64,000 nt of DNA from Pseudomonas saxonica (lineage in GTDB: Bacteria > Pseudomonadota > Gammaproteobacteria > Pseudomonadales > Pseudomonadaceae): assembly GCF_007858365.1 (NCBI RefSeq), contig NZ_VFIO01000011.1, positions 62,001 through 126,000 on the forward strand, given 5' to 3'. The position numbers were made by a program, and so were the translations under genes. Numbering within the stretch: the first letter of the stretch is position 1; every line of letters begins with the position of its first letter. Of this stretch, positions 51,263 through 60,027 are shown piece after piece. A model generated the notes under the pieces. The model worked only from the letters and a program-made list of their open reading frames with translations, ran no database searches and had not been told where the DNA came from.

Positions 51263-52702
51263 TCAGTAGCCGGTCAGAACGGCAATGGAGAGGAGGCACA
51301 TGGCGATGGCCGCGAATACCAGGCACAACGGCCAGATGAATCGCGCCCATTGACCCCATCCGACTTGAGCGGTCGCAAGCAGCACTAGTAGGCCACTTGA
51401 GGTAGGAGTGATCAGGTTTGTTAGACCATTGCCCAGCAAAAAGGCATACACAGTGGTCTGAGCGCTCACACCTGACAATTGCCCCAACGGTCCGAAGATT
51501 GGCATGGTCACTGCTGCTTGCCCCGACGTGGACGGGATCAGGACATCCAGCCCGAGTTGTGCGAAGAACATGCCGTACGCCGAAACTAGAGGGCCGTGAT
51601 CGCTGACCAGGTTGGAAAGGTTGTTGACGATAGTGTCGAGCACCTGGCCAGTGCTGAGGATGATCTCCACCGCAGTGGCGAGACCGATCAGCACGCCGGC
51701 CATTAGCACCTTCTTCATTCCGTCGACGAATGCGCCGGCAGCCTCGCTGGCACCGATGCCAGCCACCACACTGAACACCATGCTCATCGCCAAGTAGTAC
51801 GCAGACAACTCTGGGTACTTCCAGTGCCAGCGATTGGAGGCATAAACCAGGAAGGCGACGCCCGCTCCCAGCAGTAGAAGGTTGAGACTGTGGCGTGGCG
51901 CTAGCGGTGTGCGCTTAAAAGTAAACTCAGCACTGGCGTCGTAACCCAGTCGGCGTACAGTCATTAACACGAAGCCAATGCCGACCAGCAGAAACACCAA
52001 GTAGGCTGCCACACGCATATTCAGCCCGCTGAACATTGGAACGCCCACTAGCGGCTGGGCAACCGCCAATGCCACGGGGTTGGTAATCGAACCCAGATAG
52101 CCGATTTTCACCGAGATCACCACGATCGCCAGACCAACAATGTTGGGCAGCCCCAGGCGATTGGCCATCGCTACCATTAGCGGGACGATCAGGATGAACT
52201 CTTTGGCCAGTCCCATGAACGTGCTACCGGCCGAGAACACCAGCATCAAGCAGGGTACCAGCACGTAGATGTTGCCCCGGGTAAGGCCAAGTATCCGCTC
52301 AAGACCAGCATCGATTGCCCCGGCCTTGTTCAGCACGCCAAACATTCCGCCGATGAACAAAACCATGAAGATCAGGCCGGCTCGCTTCTCGATGCCCTGT
52401 GGAATGGCCATGAAAGCCTCAACCAAGGAGACCGGACGTGCAGCAGAATCGGTTGTGGCACGCGGCTCTGTGGAAAATAGCTGGCTTAGAGAGGCGTCCT
52501 TTTCCAAGGTCTGGTACGAACCGGGGACAACAGCGATGTCTTTGCGCTGGAACTGGCCTGAATCGACGAAGTAGGTGAAGGCCAGAGCCATGAAAACAAT
52601 GCTCAACAGGATCAACGCAGGATTGAGCTGCTTGGCCGGGCGAGGGATGTCTGCTTTTCCAGCAGGCGCGGCTTGCGCCGCCGGTGCATGAGGTAGGTTC
52701 AT
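51263..52702 (-). CDS. YfcC-family inner-membrane carrier (479 aa)
   Basis: This is a polytopic protein with about 11-12 hydrophobic segments. The family's paired re-entrant motifs are visible: G-G-M-F-G-V-L-N-K-A-G-A near residue 110 and L-I-P-S-T-S-G-Q-A, then L-I-T-P-T-S-S-G, near 385-435. YfcC/DcuC relatives transport dicarboxylates, amino acids or peptides. It is the first gene of a two-gene operon with the hydrolase. The motif AACGTTATGAGTAA upstream is shared with the porin promoter region. Confidence 0.85.
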   Translation of the reverse strand: MNLPHAPAAQAAPAGKADIPRPAKQLNPALILLSIVFMALAFTYFVDSGQFQRKDIAVVPGSYQTLEKDASLSQLFSTEPRATTDSAARPVSLVEAFMAIPQGIEKRAGLIFMVLFIGGMFGVLNKAGAIDAGLERILGLTRGNIYVLVPCLMLVFSAGSTFMGLAKEFILIVPLMVAMANRLGLPNIVGLAIVVISVKIGYLGSITNPVALAVAQPLVGVPMFSGLNMRVAAYLVFLLVGIGFVLMTVRRLGYDASAEFTFKRTPLAPRHSLNLLLLGAGVAFLVYASNRWHWKYPELSAYYLAMSMVFSVVAGIGASEAAGAFVDGMKKVLMAGVLIGLATAVEIILSTGQVLDTIVNNLSNLVSDHGPLVSAYGMFFAQLGLDVLIPSTSGQAAVTMPIFGPLGQLSGVSAQTTVYAFLLGNGLTNLITPTSSGLLVLLATAQVGWGQWARFIWPLCLVFAAIAMCLLSIAVLTGY

Positions 52703-52780
52703 GGTGCGCGATCTCGATTATTGTTTTGTAGGGGCCCAGGGCTACAGGGCGCACACTAGTTCAATCGGATGCAGTCACTC

Positions 52781-52794
52781 AACGTTATGAGTAA
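52781..52794 (+). promoter_or_regulatory. Shared regulatory motif, copy 1 (upstream of the carrier operon)
   Basis: AACGTTATGAGTAA lies between the carrier start and the LysR stop. It overlaps an inverted repeat ACTCA-ACGTTA-TGAGT. The same 14 bases occur on the opposite strand in front of the porin gene. Confidence 0.6.
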
Positions 52795-52814
52795 ATCGGG
52801 TTGGGCTATGCAAT

Positions 52815-53726
52815 TTATTGCGTTGGCGTAGAACCATTCACCTCTGTGAGCCTGTTACGCATGTGCTCCGCGAAACTCTCAACCAGCAAAGAGCGTGGCT
52901 GGTCTTTGCGGAAAATCAGGCCAAAACGATAGCAAAGCGCAGGTCTCAGCGGCTTGGCGATCAAAGGAAGGCCACCAAACTCTTTGGCCAAAAGACCATT
53001 GATAATTGAGACCCCCATACCCTCTGCAACGAATGCGCAAGCAGCACTGACCGAGTGGACCTCTACGCGAACTTGAGGGGTAATTTCAGCCTCTCGGAAA
53101 CGCAGGTCGAGTTCAGATCGAAGGCTCCTTTGCCGCCCCAGAAGCACGAGGGGTTCATACCGCAATGCTTCGAGACTGACCTCCGATAGCTCCGCCAGTG
53201 GATGGCTTTGGTGCATGACGCACATCCCTTCGGTCTCCAGTACCGGTAGCACTTCAAAATGCTGAAGTTCCGTAGGCAAACGCACGAAAGCGAAGTCAGC
53301 GCTTTTGTCGAGTACGGCCCTTTCCAGCGCATCGTATCCGCCGGTGATGACCTCTACGACGACGTCCTCACGGCCCTGCATGAATTCGGCAACGATCCTC
53401 GGTAGCAAGTGTTGAGACATGCTGGTCGGTACTGCAACCTTGAGCAGACTCCGGCGCGAATGACCCAGTCTCAGCTCATCTGCCATGCGTTGTACGCGCT
53501 GGAGGTTGTCTACGAGCTCCGCCACCTGTCCAAGGAGTTCTTCCGCCTCAGGAGTCGCCATCAATCTGCCCTTACGTCGAAGGAAGAGCGCGAGGCCTAA
53601 GTGATCTTCGAGCTGAGTTAACAAGCGGCTGACGGCCGATTGGGACAAGCCCATACGGGTAGCAGCTCCGATGGTAGAGCCCGTTGTCATGATGGCTTGA
53701 AAAGCTTCGAGTTGTTTGAGGTTCAC
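52815..53726 (-). CDS. LysR-family transcriptional regulator (303 aa)
   Basis: The N-terminal winged helix (M-N-L-K-Q-L-E-A-F-Q-A-I-M, then T-R-M-G-L-S-Q-S-A-V-S-R-L-L-T-Q-L-E) and the substrate-binding domain are complete. It is divergent from the OprD-type porin and lies upstream, on the same strand, of the carrier-hydrolase operon. The two intergenic regions share a 14-bp motif, so it probably regulates both sets. Confidence 0.95.
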   Translation of the reverse strand: MNLKQLEAFQAIMTTGSTIGAATRMGLSQSAVSRLLTQLEDHLGLALFLRRKGRLMATPEAEELLGQVAELVDNLQRVQRMADELRLGHSRRSLLKVAVPTSMSQHLLPRIVAEFMQGREDVVVEVITGGYDALERAVLDKSADFAFVRLPTELQHFEVLPVLETEGMCVMHQSHPLAELSEVSLEALRYEPLVLLGRQRSLRSELDLRFREAEITPQVRVEVHSVSAACAFVAEGMGVSIINGLLAKEFGGLPLIAKPLRPALCYRFGLIFRKDQPRSLLVESFAEHMRNRLTEVNGSTPTQ

Positions 53727-53755
53727 AAGATACTCCGAGGTTTCTTACCAACTAA

Positions 53756-53788
53756 ACGCATAGCCTCATGCGTATTACTCATAACGTT
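53756..53788. promoter_or_regulatory. Palindrome plus shared motif copy 2 in the LysR-porin intergenic region
   Basis: ACGCAT-AGCCTC-ATGCGT (53756-53773) is a perfect 6-bp inverted repeat. Directly next to it, 53775-53788 is the reverse complement of AACGTTATGAGTAA. Together they look like a two-part LysR binding region. Confidence 0.6.
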
Positions 53789-53928
53789 GTTGCCGATTCC
53801 ACGACGGGTTAGTGTCCGCCGCATGAGTGAATCCCGTCCAGCATGACGCTGCGTAATCTGCGATGGATAGTACTGGGTCGCTCCATTTTGATGCTGCCAA
53901 AAATCACAATACACAGCAGAGATTTCCG

Positions 53929-55155
53929 ATGAACACCCTCACAACATCGCGCACACTCGCGTGTGCAAGCGTCATTGCTAGCTTGTTCCCCAATTTTGCT
54001 GAAGCAGACTTCTTCAAAGACTCCGAGGGCCGGCTGGCTCTGCGAAATTACTATTTCAATGATGGATTTCGTGATGGGGGCGAAGATCGCAAAGAGTGGG
54101 CGCAGGGTTTTCTGCTCAAGCTACAGTCAGGTTACACCGAAGGACCTGTAGGCTTTGGTTTGGAGGCACTGGGACTTTCAGGAATCCGGCTCGACTCAAG
54201 CGCTAAGCATGCGGGGACAGGCCTTCTGCCGGTCCACGACGATGGTCGGGCAGCTAGCGAATATTCGAGTCTTGGCATTACCGCTAAGGCCAAATGGAAT
54301 GACCTTTTGGTCAGTGGTGGCACTCTCCTCCCCAAAATCCCCGTCCTGGTTTACAACGATGGTCGACTACTACCTCAAACGTTCCGAGGTACCCAAGCGG
54401 AGTACACCGGTGTTGATCGGTTGTACCTTCAAGCTGGGCATCTAGACAAATTCAAAGCCCGAAACTCTACCGATAGCGTCGATATATTTCCTCAGGGATA
54501 TTCCGGAGGTGGCGGTACGGACTTTGATTTTGCGGGGATGCGCTACGACCTCACCAAACAGCTCAGTTTTAGCAGCTACTACGGGGAACTTCGGGATTTC
54601 TACCGCCAACAATTTTTCGGGTTGGTTTACACACTGCCGCTTGGCCCAGGCAAGCTAACTAGCGATCTACGTTACTTTATCAGTGATGATGCTGGCGCAG
54701 CCCGTAATGGTGTAGTTGATAGCGATATGTTTAGCGGTTTACTCAGTTATCGTCTGGGTGGCCACACGTTCAGTGCTGGATATCAAAAGGTTGATGGCAG
54801 CACCGCACTTCCGTACGTGAGCGTAAGCACGGTCTACTCGTTCAGCAATGCTAGCGTTGGCAAATTCATTCAGCCCGGAGAGCGGACCTGGATGGCGAGG
54901 TACGACTACGATTTTACTAGCATGGGAATTCCTGGACTGAGCTTCATGACCCGCTACTACAAGGGCGAGGATGGGGTCTATCGTGGTCAGGAAGCCCGGG
55001 AGCACGAGTCCAATACGAACCTGAAATATGTGATCCAGGACGGGCTCTTCAAAGGTGTGGGGGCTGAGTTTCGATATGCAGTGGCCAGGAGCACGTACAG
55101 CAGCGACCGGGATAACTACCGCTTGTATCTGACGTACGACATTGCATTGTGGTGA
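53929..55155 (+). CDS. OprD-family outer membrane porin (408 aa)
   Basis: This is an 18-strand-type substrate-specific porin. It has a signal peptide (cleaved near F-A-E-A-D) and the family's start F-x-K-D-S-E-G-R-L-A-L-R-N-Y-Y. Repeated aromatic beta hairpins run to the C-terminal Y-D-I-A-L-W. The ATG at 53929 gives a normal signal peptide. OprD paralogues admit basic amino acids, dipeptides or aromatic acids. Here it probably feeds the same LysR-controlled route as the carrier and hydrolase. A strong terminator follows. Confidence 0.9.
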   Translation: MNTLTTSRTLACASVIASLFPNFAEADFFKDSEGRLALRNYYFNDGFRDGGEDRKEWAQGFLLKLQSGYTEGPVGFGLEALGLSGIRLDSSAKHAGTGLLPVHDDGRAASEYSSLGITAKAKWNDLLVSGGTLLPKIPVLVYNDGRLLPQTFRGTQAEYTGVDRLYLQAGHLDKFKARNSTDSVDIFPQGYSGGGGTDFDFAGMRYDLTKQLSFSSYYGELRDFYRQQFFGLVYTLPLGPGKLTSDLRYFISDDAGAARNGVVDSDMFSGLLSYRLGGHTFSAGYQKVDGSTALPYVSVSTVYSFSNASVGKFIQPGERTWMARYDYDFTSMGIPGLSFMTRYYKGEDGVYRGQEAREHESNTNLKYVIQDGLFKGVGAEFRYAVARSTYSSDRDNYRLYLTYDIALW

Positions 55156-55186
55156 TAGCTTCAAGTTCCCCTTGAAGCCGTCATCT

Positions 55187-55217
55187 AAAGGCAGCTCCCG
55201 CAGTCGGGAGCTGCCTT
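55187..55217 (+). terminator. Factor-independent terminator of the porin gene
   Basis: AAGGCAGCTCCCG pairs with CGGGAGCTGCCTT around a 4-base loop, 32 bp after the stop. The following T run is short (TTGTT). Confidence 0.75.
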
Positions 55218-55223
55218 GTTAAC

Positions 55224-55352
55224 CTACTCCCCCTTTTTGTGCTTGTGGGGTTTCAGGTCCGGATGGTCCTTCTGCTTCTCAGGCGTGACTCGCTGCCTTT
55301 TATCCGGAGTGCCATCTTCGTTAGTTCGTTTAGGGCCTGGCTTGATGCTCAT
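55224..55352 (-). CDS. Small basic protein, 42 aa
   Basis: The frame M-S-I-K-P-G-P-K-R-T-N-E-D-G-T-P-D-K-R-Q to the lysine- and histidine-rich end (L-K-P-H-K-H-K-K-G-E) starts at 55352 behind AAAGGAAA. The composition is very hydrophilic and disordered, with 11 lysines. I do not recognise a function, but the good ribosome-binding site and clean stop before the porin terminator argue for a real gene. Confidence 0.55.
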   Translation of the reverse strand: MSIKPGPKRTNEDGTPDKRQRVTPEKQKDHPDLKPHKHKKGE

Positions 55353-55478
55353 GCGAGATTTCCTTTATCGCTTGGGTTGGTGGGTGCTGCTATGTAGTTA
55401 GTCCAGCTTCTTATAGCTGTCAAAGCGGACGGGAGCAGAAGCACTTGGCATCCCAGAGGGGCCATCCTACTTCGTGTC

Positions 55479-57176
55479 TTAGAGGCCTGAGTAAGAGCCT
55501 CCTGGCAAGGGCTTGCACGGGGCAGTGAAATCCAAGGCTGAGCGGTACGAGGACGTCTGGACATTCATCATCCCGAGCACTGTGTGAAACAGGTTGTCGT
55601 GGCTAAGAGGTGAGCTTGCTTGAGCTTTCAAACAGCCGACGTTGAGCCTTTCACTCTTCGCAAGAGAATCGGACATCCAAAGCACCAATGGCACCTTGGT
55701 TTGCTCTTCAGGAGCCATCGCATAAGGCAGCCCATGCAGGTAGAGCCCACCCTCACCCAGTGATTCTCCGTGGTCAGAAACGTACAGGAGCCCAGTGTCG
55801 AATTTGGTGTTCGCTGCCAGGATGTCGATCAGCCCGGCTGTAACGTAGTCGGTGTAAAGGATCGAGTTATCGTAGGCATTGAGCACTTCCTGCTGCTTAC
55901 ATTTGTCGAGCTCGTTGGTCTCGCACACCGGCGCGAATTTCTTGAATTGCGCGGGGTAGCGCTTGTAGTAGGCCGGGCCATGGCTACCTTTGTAGTGGAG
56001 CACCAGGACAGCATCGCCTTCTTGACGCTTGATGAAGTCTTGCATCTCCGAGAGCAGCACCCCGTCCTTACACTCCTCGCTGGTGCAAAGTTGGGGATCC
56101 GCGTGAGAGGCAGCCTTGTGGTTGGGAACCCTGTCGCAGGCCCCTTTGCACCCCGAGTTGTTGTCAGTCCACATGACACTAATGCCTGCGCGTTGAAGCA
56201 CGTCGAGCAGCCCTTCTCGGCTCTTGGCCAAGCCATCTTTGTACTCGGCCTTACCCACATCCAGGAACATGCATGGCAACGAAACTGCGGTGGCGGTGCC
56301 GCAGGAGCTGACGTTGGAGAAGCTGATGACGTTGCGTTTTTCCAGCTCCGGGTTCGTTTCACGGGTGTAGCCATTGAGGGAGAAGTTGGCGGAGCGGGCG
56401 GTCTCTCCTACAGCCAGTACCAGCAGCCTAGGTTTACGGGCCGCCCCCTGTCGATTAACTACCGCATCAGTTCCAATGGCCGTCAGCGTTTTAGGTGTGG
56501 CCAGCTGGCGCTTCAGGTAACCATGGCCAGCCGCAAACAAGTTGGTGGGTACCAGGATCAGTCGGATCTCCCGATTGTTGCGCAGCAAGGAGGCATATGA
56601 CTGGTATTGACTCAGCACGATGCCAGACAAGGTCAACAGAGCGAGCGACAGAGCAATGACCCTGCTGACCAAAGCTCTGGCCCAAGGCTTGCGCCGGAGG
56701 GGAACCCGGGAGATCAGGTAGACGGGCAACACCCCAACCATTGCGACCCACAGACCGAGCTTCCAATTCAGCAGCTCGGTTGCCTCAGCGACGTCTGTCT
56801 CCACAACGTTGGTGAACATTGTGTAATCGATCACGATGCCATAGGCATTCATGAAGTAACTCGCAAAAGCCGCGCTGATCAGTACGAGACATAGAAAAGG
56901 TTTGGTCAGCCGCGCCCATGACAGCAAGCTCAGAACCGTAAACACCCATGCGAATACTATGACTGGGAGGCTAGCTGCTAGCAGCCAGTTCACTTCATCG
57001 GTTTTGAATACCAGCTTCCAGAGCACGCTCCAGAGCTCAGCATTCGCGAATAGCAGCAACCAAAGAGTTACCAGCCCAATGAGCAGATTAGTGCTGATGC
57101 CTTCCTGTCGGGCAGTGCGAATAGCAAAGATCCATTTACTTAACAGGGTGTGAACAATGGATTTTGAAGGTGTCAT
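55479..57176 (-). CDS. eptA: Phosphoethanolamine transferase, EptA/MCR family (565 aa)
   Basis: This transfers phosphoethanolamine to lipid A, lowering its negative charge and thereby its binding of polymyxins and some metals. Five N-terminal membrane helices lie within about residues 30-190. They are followed by a periplasmic sulfatase-fold domain with the nucleophile Thr259 (G-E-T-A-R-S-A-N-F), the paired cysteines of the family, and metal ligands in S-D-H-G-E-S-L-G-E. The ATG at 57176 was preferred over TTG 57182. It is separated from the metal genes by a 480-bp gap. Confidence 0.9.
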   Translation of the reverse strand: MTPSKSIVHTLLSKWIFAIRTARQEGISTNLLIGLVTLWLLLFANAELWSVLWKLVFKTDEVNWLLAASLPVIVFAWVFTVLSLLSWARLTKPFLCLVLISAAFASYFMNAYGIVIDYTMFTNVVETDVAEATELLNWKLGLWVAMVGVLPVYLISRVPLRRKPWARALVSRVIALSLALLTLSGIVLSQYQSYASLLRNNREIRLILVPTNLFAAGHGYLKRQLATPKTLTAIGTDAVVNRQGAARKPRLLVLAVGETARSANFSLNGYTRETNPELEKRNVISFSNVSSCGTATAVSLPCMFLDVGKAEYKDGLAKSREGLLDVLQRAGISVMWTDNNSGCKGACDRVPNHKAASHADPQLCTSEECKDGVLLSEMQDFIKRQEGDAVLVLHYKGSHGPAYYKRYPAQFKKFAPVCETNELDKCKQQEVLNAYDNSILYTDYVTAGLIDILAANTKFDTGLLYVSDHGESLGEGGLYLHGLPYAMAPEEQTKVPLVLWMSDSLAKSERLNVGCLKAQASSPLSHDNLFHTVLGMMNVQTSSYRSALDFTAPCKPLPGGSYSGL

Positions 57177-57182
57177 TATCAA

Positions 57183-57660
57183 ACTCTGAGAGGCTGCTTA
57201 TCCATGCGTTAGCTGTGGAGTTAGCGGGAGCTGCTTGGCAAACCATCGACAGATGCTGAGCGATTGCGCAATGTGCGGAGCGCCAGAGGCCTTAGGGCCT
57301 AGGCGTTGGAGACGCTTAGAATGTGTGAGGCATAGGGACAAAAGAGAAATAAATCTCGCTGAGCGCATTATTTCCGGCGCCTGATAACGACACGATGACC
57401 TCGTGATTACAATGCTGACAGAAATGCAATAACTGCTGTTTTAATTGCCATCGACCAGGCTATGATAAAAATTAGGGCGACACCATCTATTAAACGCAGA
57501 GCACCGCTCAGCTAGATAAATTTAATTTCACAAACAAAACGGCTTCGTTTTGACGTAGGCTAATTTTGAACTTTCACTTTAACTTACAAGTCTTTCTCGC
57601 GAGCAGAACATTCTTTTCAACTTTTGCTCGTTAATATGTCACCCATCAATGAGGGGCGAA
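57183..57660. other. Gene-free stretch between eptA and the zinc-ribbon gene
   Basis: No convincing coding frame is seen. The sequence from about 57400 is AT-richer than its surroundings. A hairpin AAAACG-GCTT-CGTTTT lies near 57536. It must hold the promoters of the two divergent genes; no metal-box of the TTAC/GTAA type was found in it. Confidence 0.5.
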
Positions 57661-57664
57661 TACC

Positions 57665-58003
57665 ATGAGCTTTTTCAAAAATATCCTGGGCGGGCACCAT
57701 GGCCGTGGAAACCACGGTGGAGGCAAGCACCACAGCGGGGGACATGGGGCCGAGCAATACGATCGCCATGGCCGGCAGCAGGGCTGCGACGGCGGCAACC
57801 AGGTGTATGACGGCGGGCGCCATGCCACTCCAGCCCCCATTAAAGATCTGCAGGGCTGCAGGCAGTGCCGGACGGCCAACGATCCGTCAGCACGCTTTTG
57901 TCTAAACTGCGGAACACCACTATCGAGTGGTTGCACCGCCTGTGGCTCGTTGCTGAGCGCAGGAGCAAAATTCTGCAGTCAGTGTGGCCAAGCGACGCTC
58001 TAA
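57665..58003 (+). CDS. His/Gly-rich double zinc-ribbon protein (112 aa)
   Basis: The first 40 residues carry about nine histidines in a glycine-rich context (G-G-H-H-G-R-G-N-H-G-G-G-K-H-H). A linker is followed by two zinc ribbons, C-R-Q-C...C-L-N-C and C-T-A-C...C-S-Q-C. GAGGGG precedes the start. The gene is 54 bp before a cation diffusion facilitator, so it may bind or deliver Zn, Co or Ni ions. No enzyme domain is present. Confidence 0.8.
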   Translation: MSFFKNILGGHHGRGNHGGGKHHSGGHGAEQYDRHGRQQGCDGGNQVYDGGRHATPAPIKDLQGCRQCRTANDPSARFCLNCGTPLSSGCTACGSLLSAGAKFCSQCGQATL

Positions 58004-58057
58004 CGATAGGCAGACAGGAAGGCCAACGAGACCACAACCCTGCGCAAGGAGAAATAC

Positions 58058-58963
58058 GTGGGTTCAAATCATGACCATGGCAGCGCTGCAGTACGCGAGG
58101 GGCATCAGAAGAAGCTAATCATGGCGCTCGCCTTGACTGGCAGCTTCATGATTGCAGAAGTGATCGGTGCGTGGATTACCGGCAGCCTGGCGCTGCTGTC
58201 TGACGCATCCCACATGTTCACAGATACTGCCGCCTTGGCGATCTCACTGATTGCACTTCAGATAGCCAAGCGCCCGGCGGATCAGAAAAGAACCTTCGGC
58301 TATGCGCGCCTGGAGATTCTGGCTTCGACGTTCAACGCCGTGCTGCTCTTCCTGGTGGCGATGTACATCTTGTACGAGGCCTACCAGCGCTTTTTCATGC
58401 CGGCGGAGATCGCTACCGGGGCGATGATGTGGATCGCAATCGCCGGCCTGATCATCAACCTAATCTCGATGCGCCTTCTGGCATCTGCGAGCAACGAGAG
58501 CCTTAACGTCAAAGGCGCCTACCTCGAAGTTTGGAGCGACATGCTCGGCTCGCTAGGCGTAATCATTGCAGCACTCATCATCCGCTTCACGGGCTGGACC
58601 TGGGTCGACACGATTGTCGCTGTGGCAATCGGACTTTGGGTACTGCCGCGGACGTGGCAGTTGCTTCGCGAAAGCCTGGGGATTCTCATGGAGGGTGTGC
58701 CGAGGGGGCTCGACGTTACGGCAATCGAGGCCACCATCCGCGGCGTAGATGGGGTCACGGACGTTCATGACTTGCACGTCTGGGCCGTCAGCAGTGGCAG
58801 CAACGTGATGACGTCGCACGTAGTGGTACGGGATTCTGCAGATGGGGATGCTGTGTTGGCGGCCGTCGTGGATGCTGTCAGCGATGGATTTGAAATCCAT
58901 CACTGCACCATCCAGATCGAGCGGGCAGCTTTCCACGAGAGCGTTCCCTCGCCCTCGCACTGA
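58058..58963 (+). CDS. Cation diffusion facilitator, CzcD/ZitB-like (301 aa)
   Basis: This exports divalent metals (Zn, Co, Cd) from the cytoplasm in exchange for protons. Six membrane helices lie within 20-210. The metal sites are visible as L-L-S-D-A-S-H-M-F-T-D (about 46-56) and a second aspartate pair in the fifth helix (V-W-S-D-M-L-G-S). The C-terminal cytoplasmic domain has H-D-L-H-V-W. GTG at 58058 is used because GGAG precedes it and the H-D-H-G start fits the family. Confidence 0.9.
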   Translation: MGSNHDHGSAAVREGHQKKLIMALALTGSFMIAEVIGAWITGSLALLSDASHMFTDTAALAISLIALQIAKRPADQKRTFGYARLEILASTFNAVLLFLVAMYILYEAYQRFFMPAEIATGAMMWIAIAGLIINLISMRLLASASNESLNVKGAYLEVWSDMLGSLGVIIAALIIRFTGWTWVDTIVAVAIGLWVLPRTWQLLRESLGILMEGVPRGLDVTAIEATIRGVDGVTDVHDLHVWAVSSGSNVMTSHVVVRDSADGDAVLAAVVDAVSDGFEIHHCTIQIERAAFHESVPSPSH

Positions 58964-59120
58964 TCGATCGGTAAACACCATGCAGACACATCCCCTTCCT
59001 GGCTGAGGGGGATGTTGTAGAAGAAATGCGATGAGGGATGGCGTAAACGGCAGGAGCACTTCGAGAGGGGTTGGAGAATGGCTTCACCTCCCCCGTCCAC
59101 AATCCCCAGAAGGTTCAGCG

Positions 59121-59471
59121 ATGGCTTGGATCATCACGAAGTACCTACTCACTGCCGGAATAGTGATTCTCGTATCAGAGCTGGCGAAACGCAGTGACAA
59201 GCTGGGCGGCCTGGTCGCCGCCCTACCCCTGGTCACTGTCTTGACGCTGGTCTGGCTCTATTTGGAGAACCAGAGCATGGAGAAGATCTCCAATCATGCT
59301 TGGTACACGTTCTGGTACGTGCTTCCTACACTGCCGATGTTTATCGCGTTCCCGTTGCTGCTACCTAAGCTCGGCTTCTGGCCGACCCTTATCAGCAGCA
59401 TCCTCATCACAATGGCCAGTTTCGGATGTTTCGCCGTACTGCTGCGCCGGTTCGGCATTGAGCTTCTATGA
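59121..59471 (+). CDS. DUF3147-family membrane protein (116 aa)
   Basis: This is a small protein with four hydrophobic segments (I-I-T-K-Y-L-L-T-A-G-I-V, L-G-G-L-V-A-A-L-P-L-V-T-V, and two later). The L-G-G-L-V-A-A-L-P pattern is that of DUF3147. AGAAGG precedes the ATG at 59121. Members are often beside metal-efflux genes; the role is unknown. Confidence 0.85.
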   Translation: MAWIITKYLLTAGIVILVSELAKRSDKLGGLVAALPLVTVLTLVWLYLENQSMEKISNHAWYTFWYVLPTLPMFIAFPLLLPKLGFWPTLISSILITMASFGCFAVLLRRFGIELL

Positions 59472-59503
59472 TCCGGCGACCGCAGACATCATCTTGATGA
59501 GCC

Positions 59504-59829
59504 TTAACGGCTGTTAATACACTCGCCCTTCACCAGGTAGCGAACCATGTGCAGCTCGCCTTTCGAGTCTTCGTAGGTCATCATACTTCTTACATTACCG
59601 CAGTACACACGCTGGGTGATACATACACCAACTTACCAACGTCAAGGTCCATACCGTAGGCATAGTCTTCAAGTTGAGGCATGGGCTTTTTTACGCGCTG
59701 AGCATAATCCGCAGTAGCCTCTCTAGCAGAACGCTCAATGCGTTGGTTTATTTCCATACCGCTTTGTGCATTGGCTGTTAGTGATGTGAAGAGCATAAAC
59801 ACGGCGATCGCTGATACAGTAGTGTTCAT
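59504..59829 (-). pseudogene. DUF2790-type periplasmic protein, frame-shifted
   Basis: It starts at 59829 with a signal peptide (to about A-N-A-Q) and reaches E-D-Y-A-Y-G-M-D-L-D-V-G-K-L-V, the family's core. It then stops early at codon 80. In the next frame the expected end continues: Y-C-G-N-V, M-T-Y-E-D-S-K-G-E-L-H-M-V-R-Y-L-V-K-G, C-I-N, TAA at 59504-59506. A single base change in length near 59610 would restore one frame. DUF2790 genes are common beside copper/zinc-responsive systems. Confidence 0.75.
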
Positions 59830-59842
59830 AAGAAGTCCCTTA

Positions 59843-59870
59843 ATAAAAAAGCGCCCGTAGGGGGGCGCTA
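59843..59870 (-). terminator. Terminator on the minus strand directly before the DUF2790 gene
   Basis: On the minus strand AGCGCCC-CCCTAC-GGGCGCT is followed by TTTTTATTA. It lies 13 bases before the DUF2790 start, so it ends either a small RNA or a leader transcript coming from the right. Confidence 0.6.
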
Positions 59871-60027
59871 AAATTCACCTACCAAAGGAGCGTATGGTTT
59901 ACAGGTGAATGCATTGACGAGAACAACTGCCCGCTGCTCTTGCCAAGCTGCTTTGAAATGAGACAATTTCCAAAGCAGCGATGCCTCTTCCGCTGCCCTT
60001 AAACTAGCAAAGGAGGCTAACACCAAG

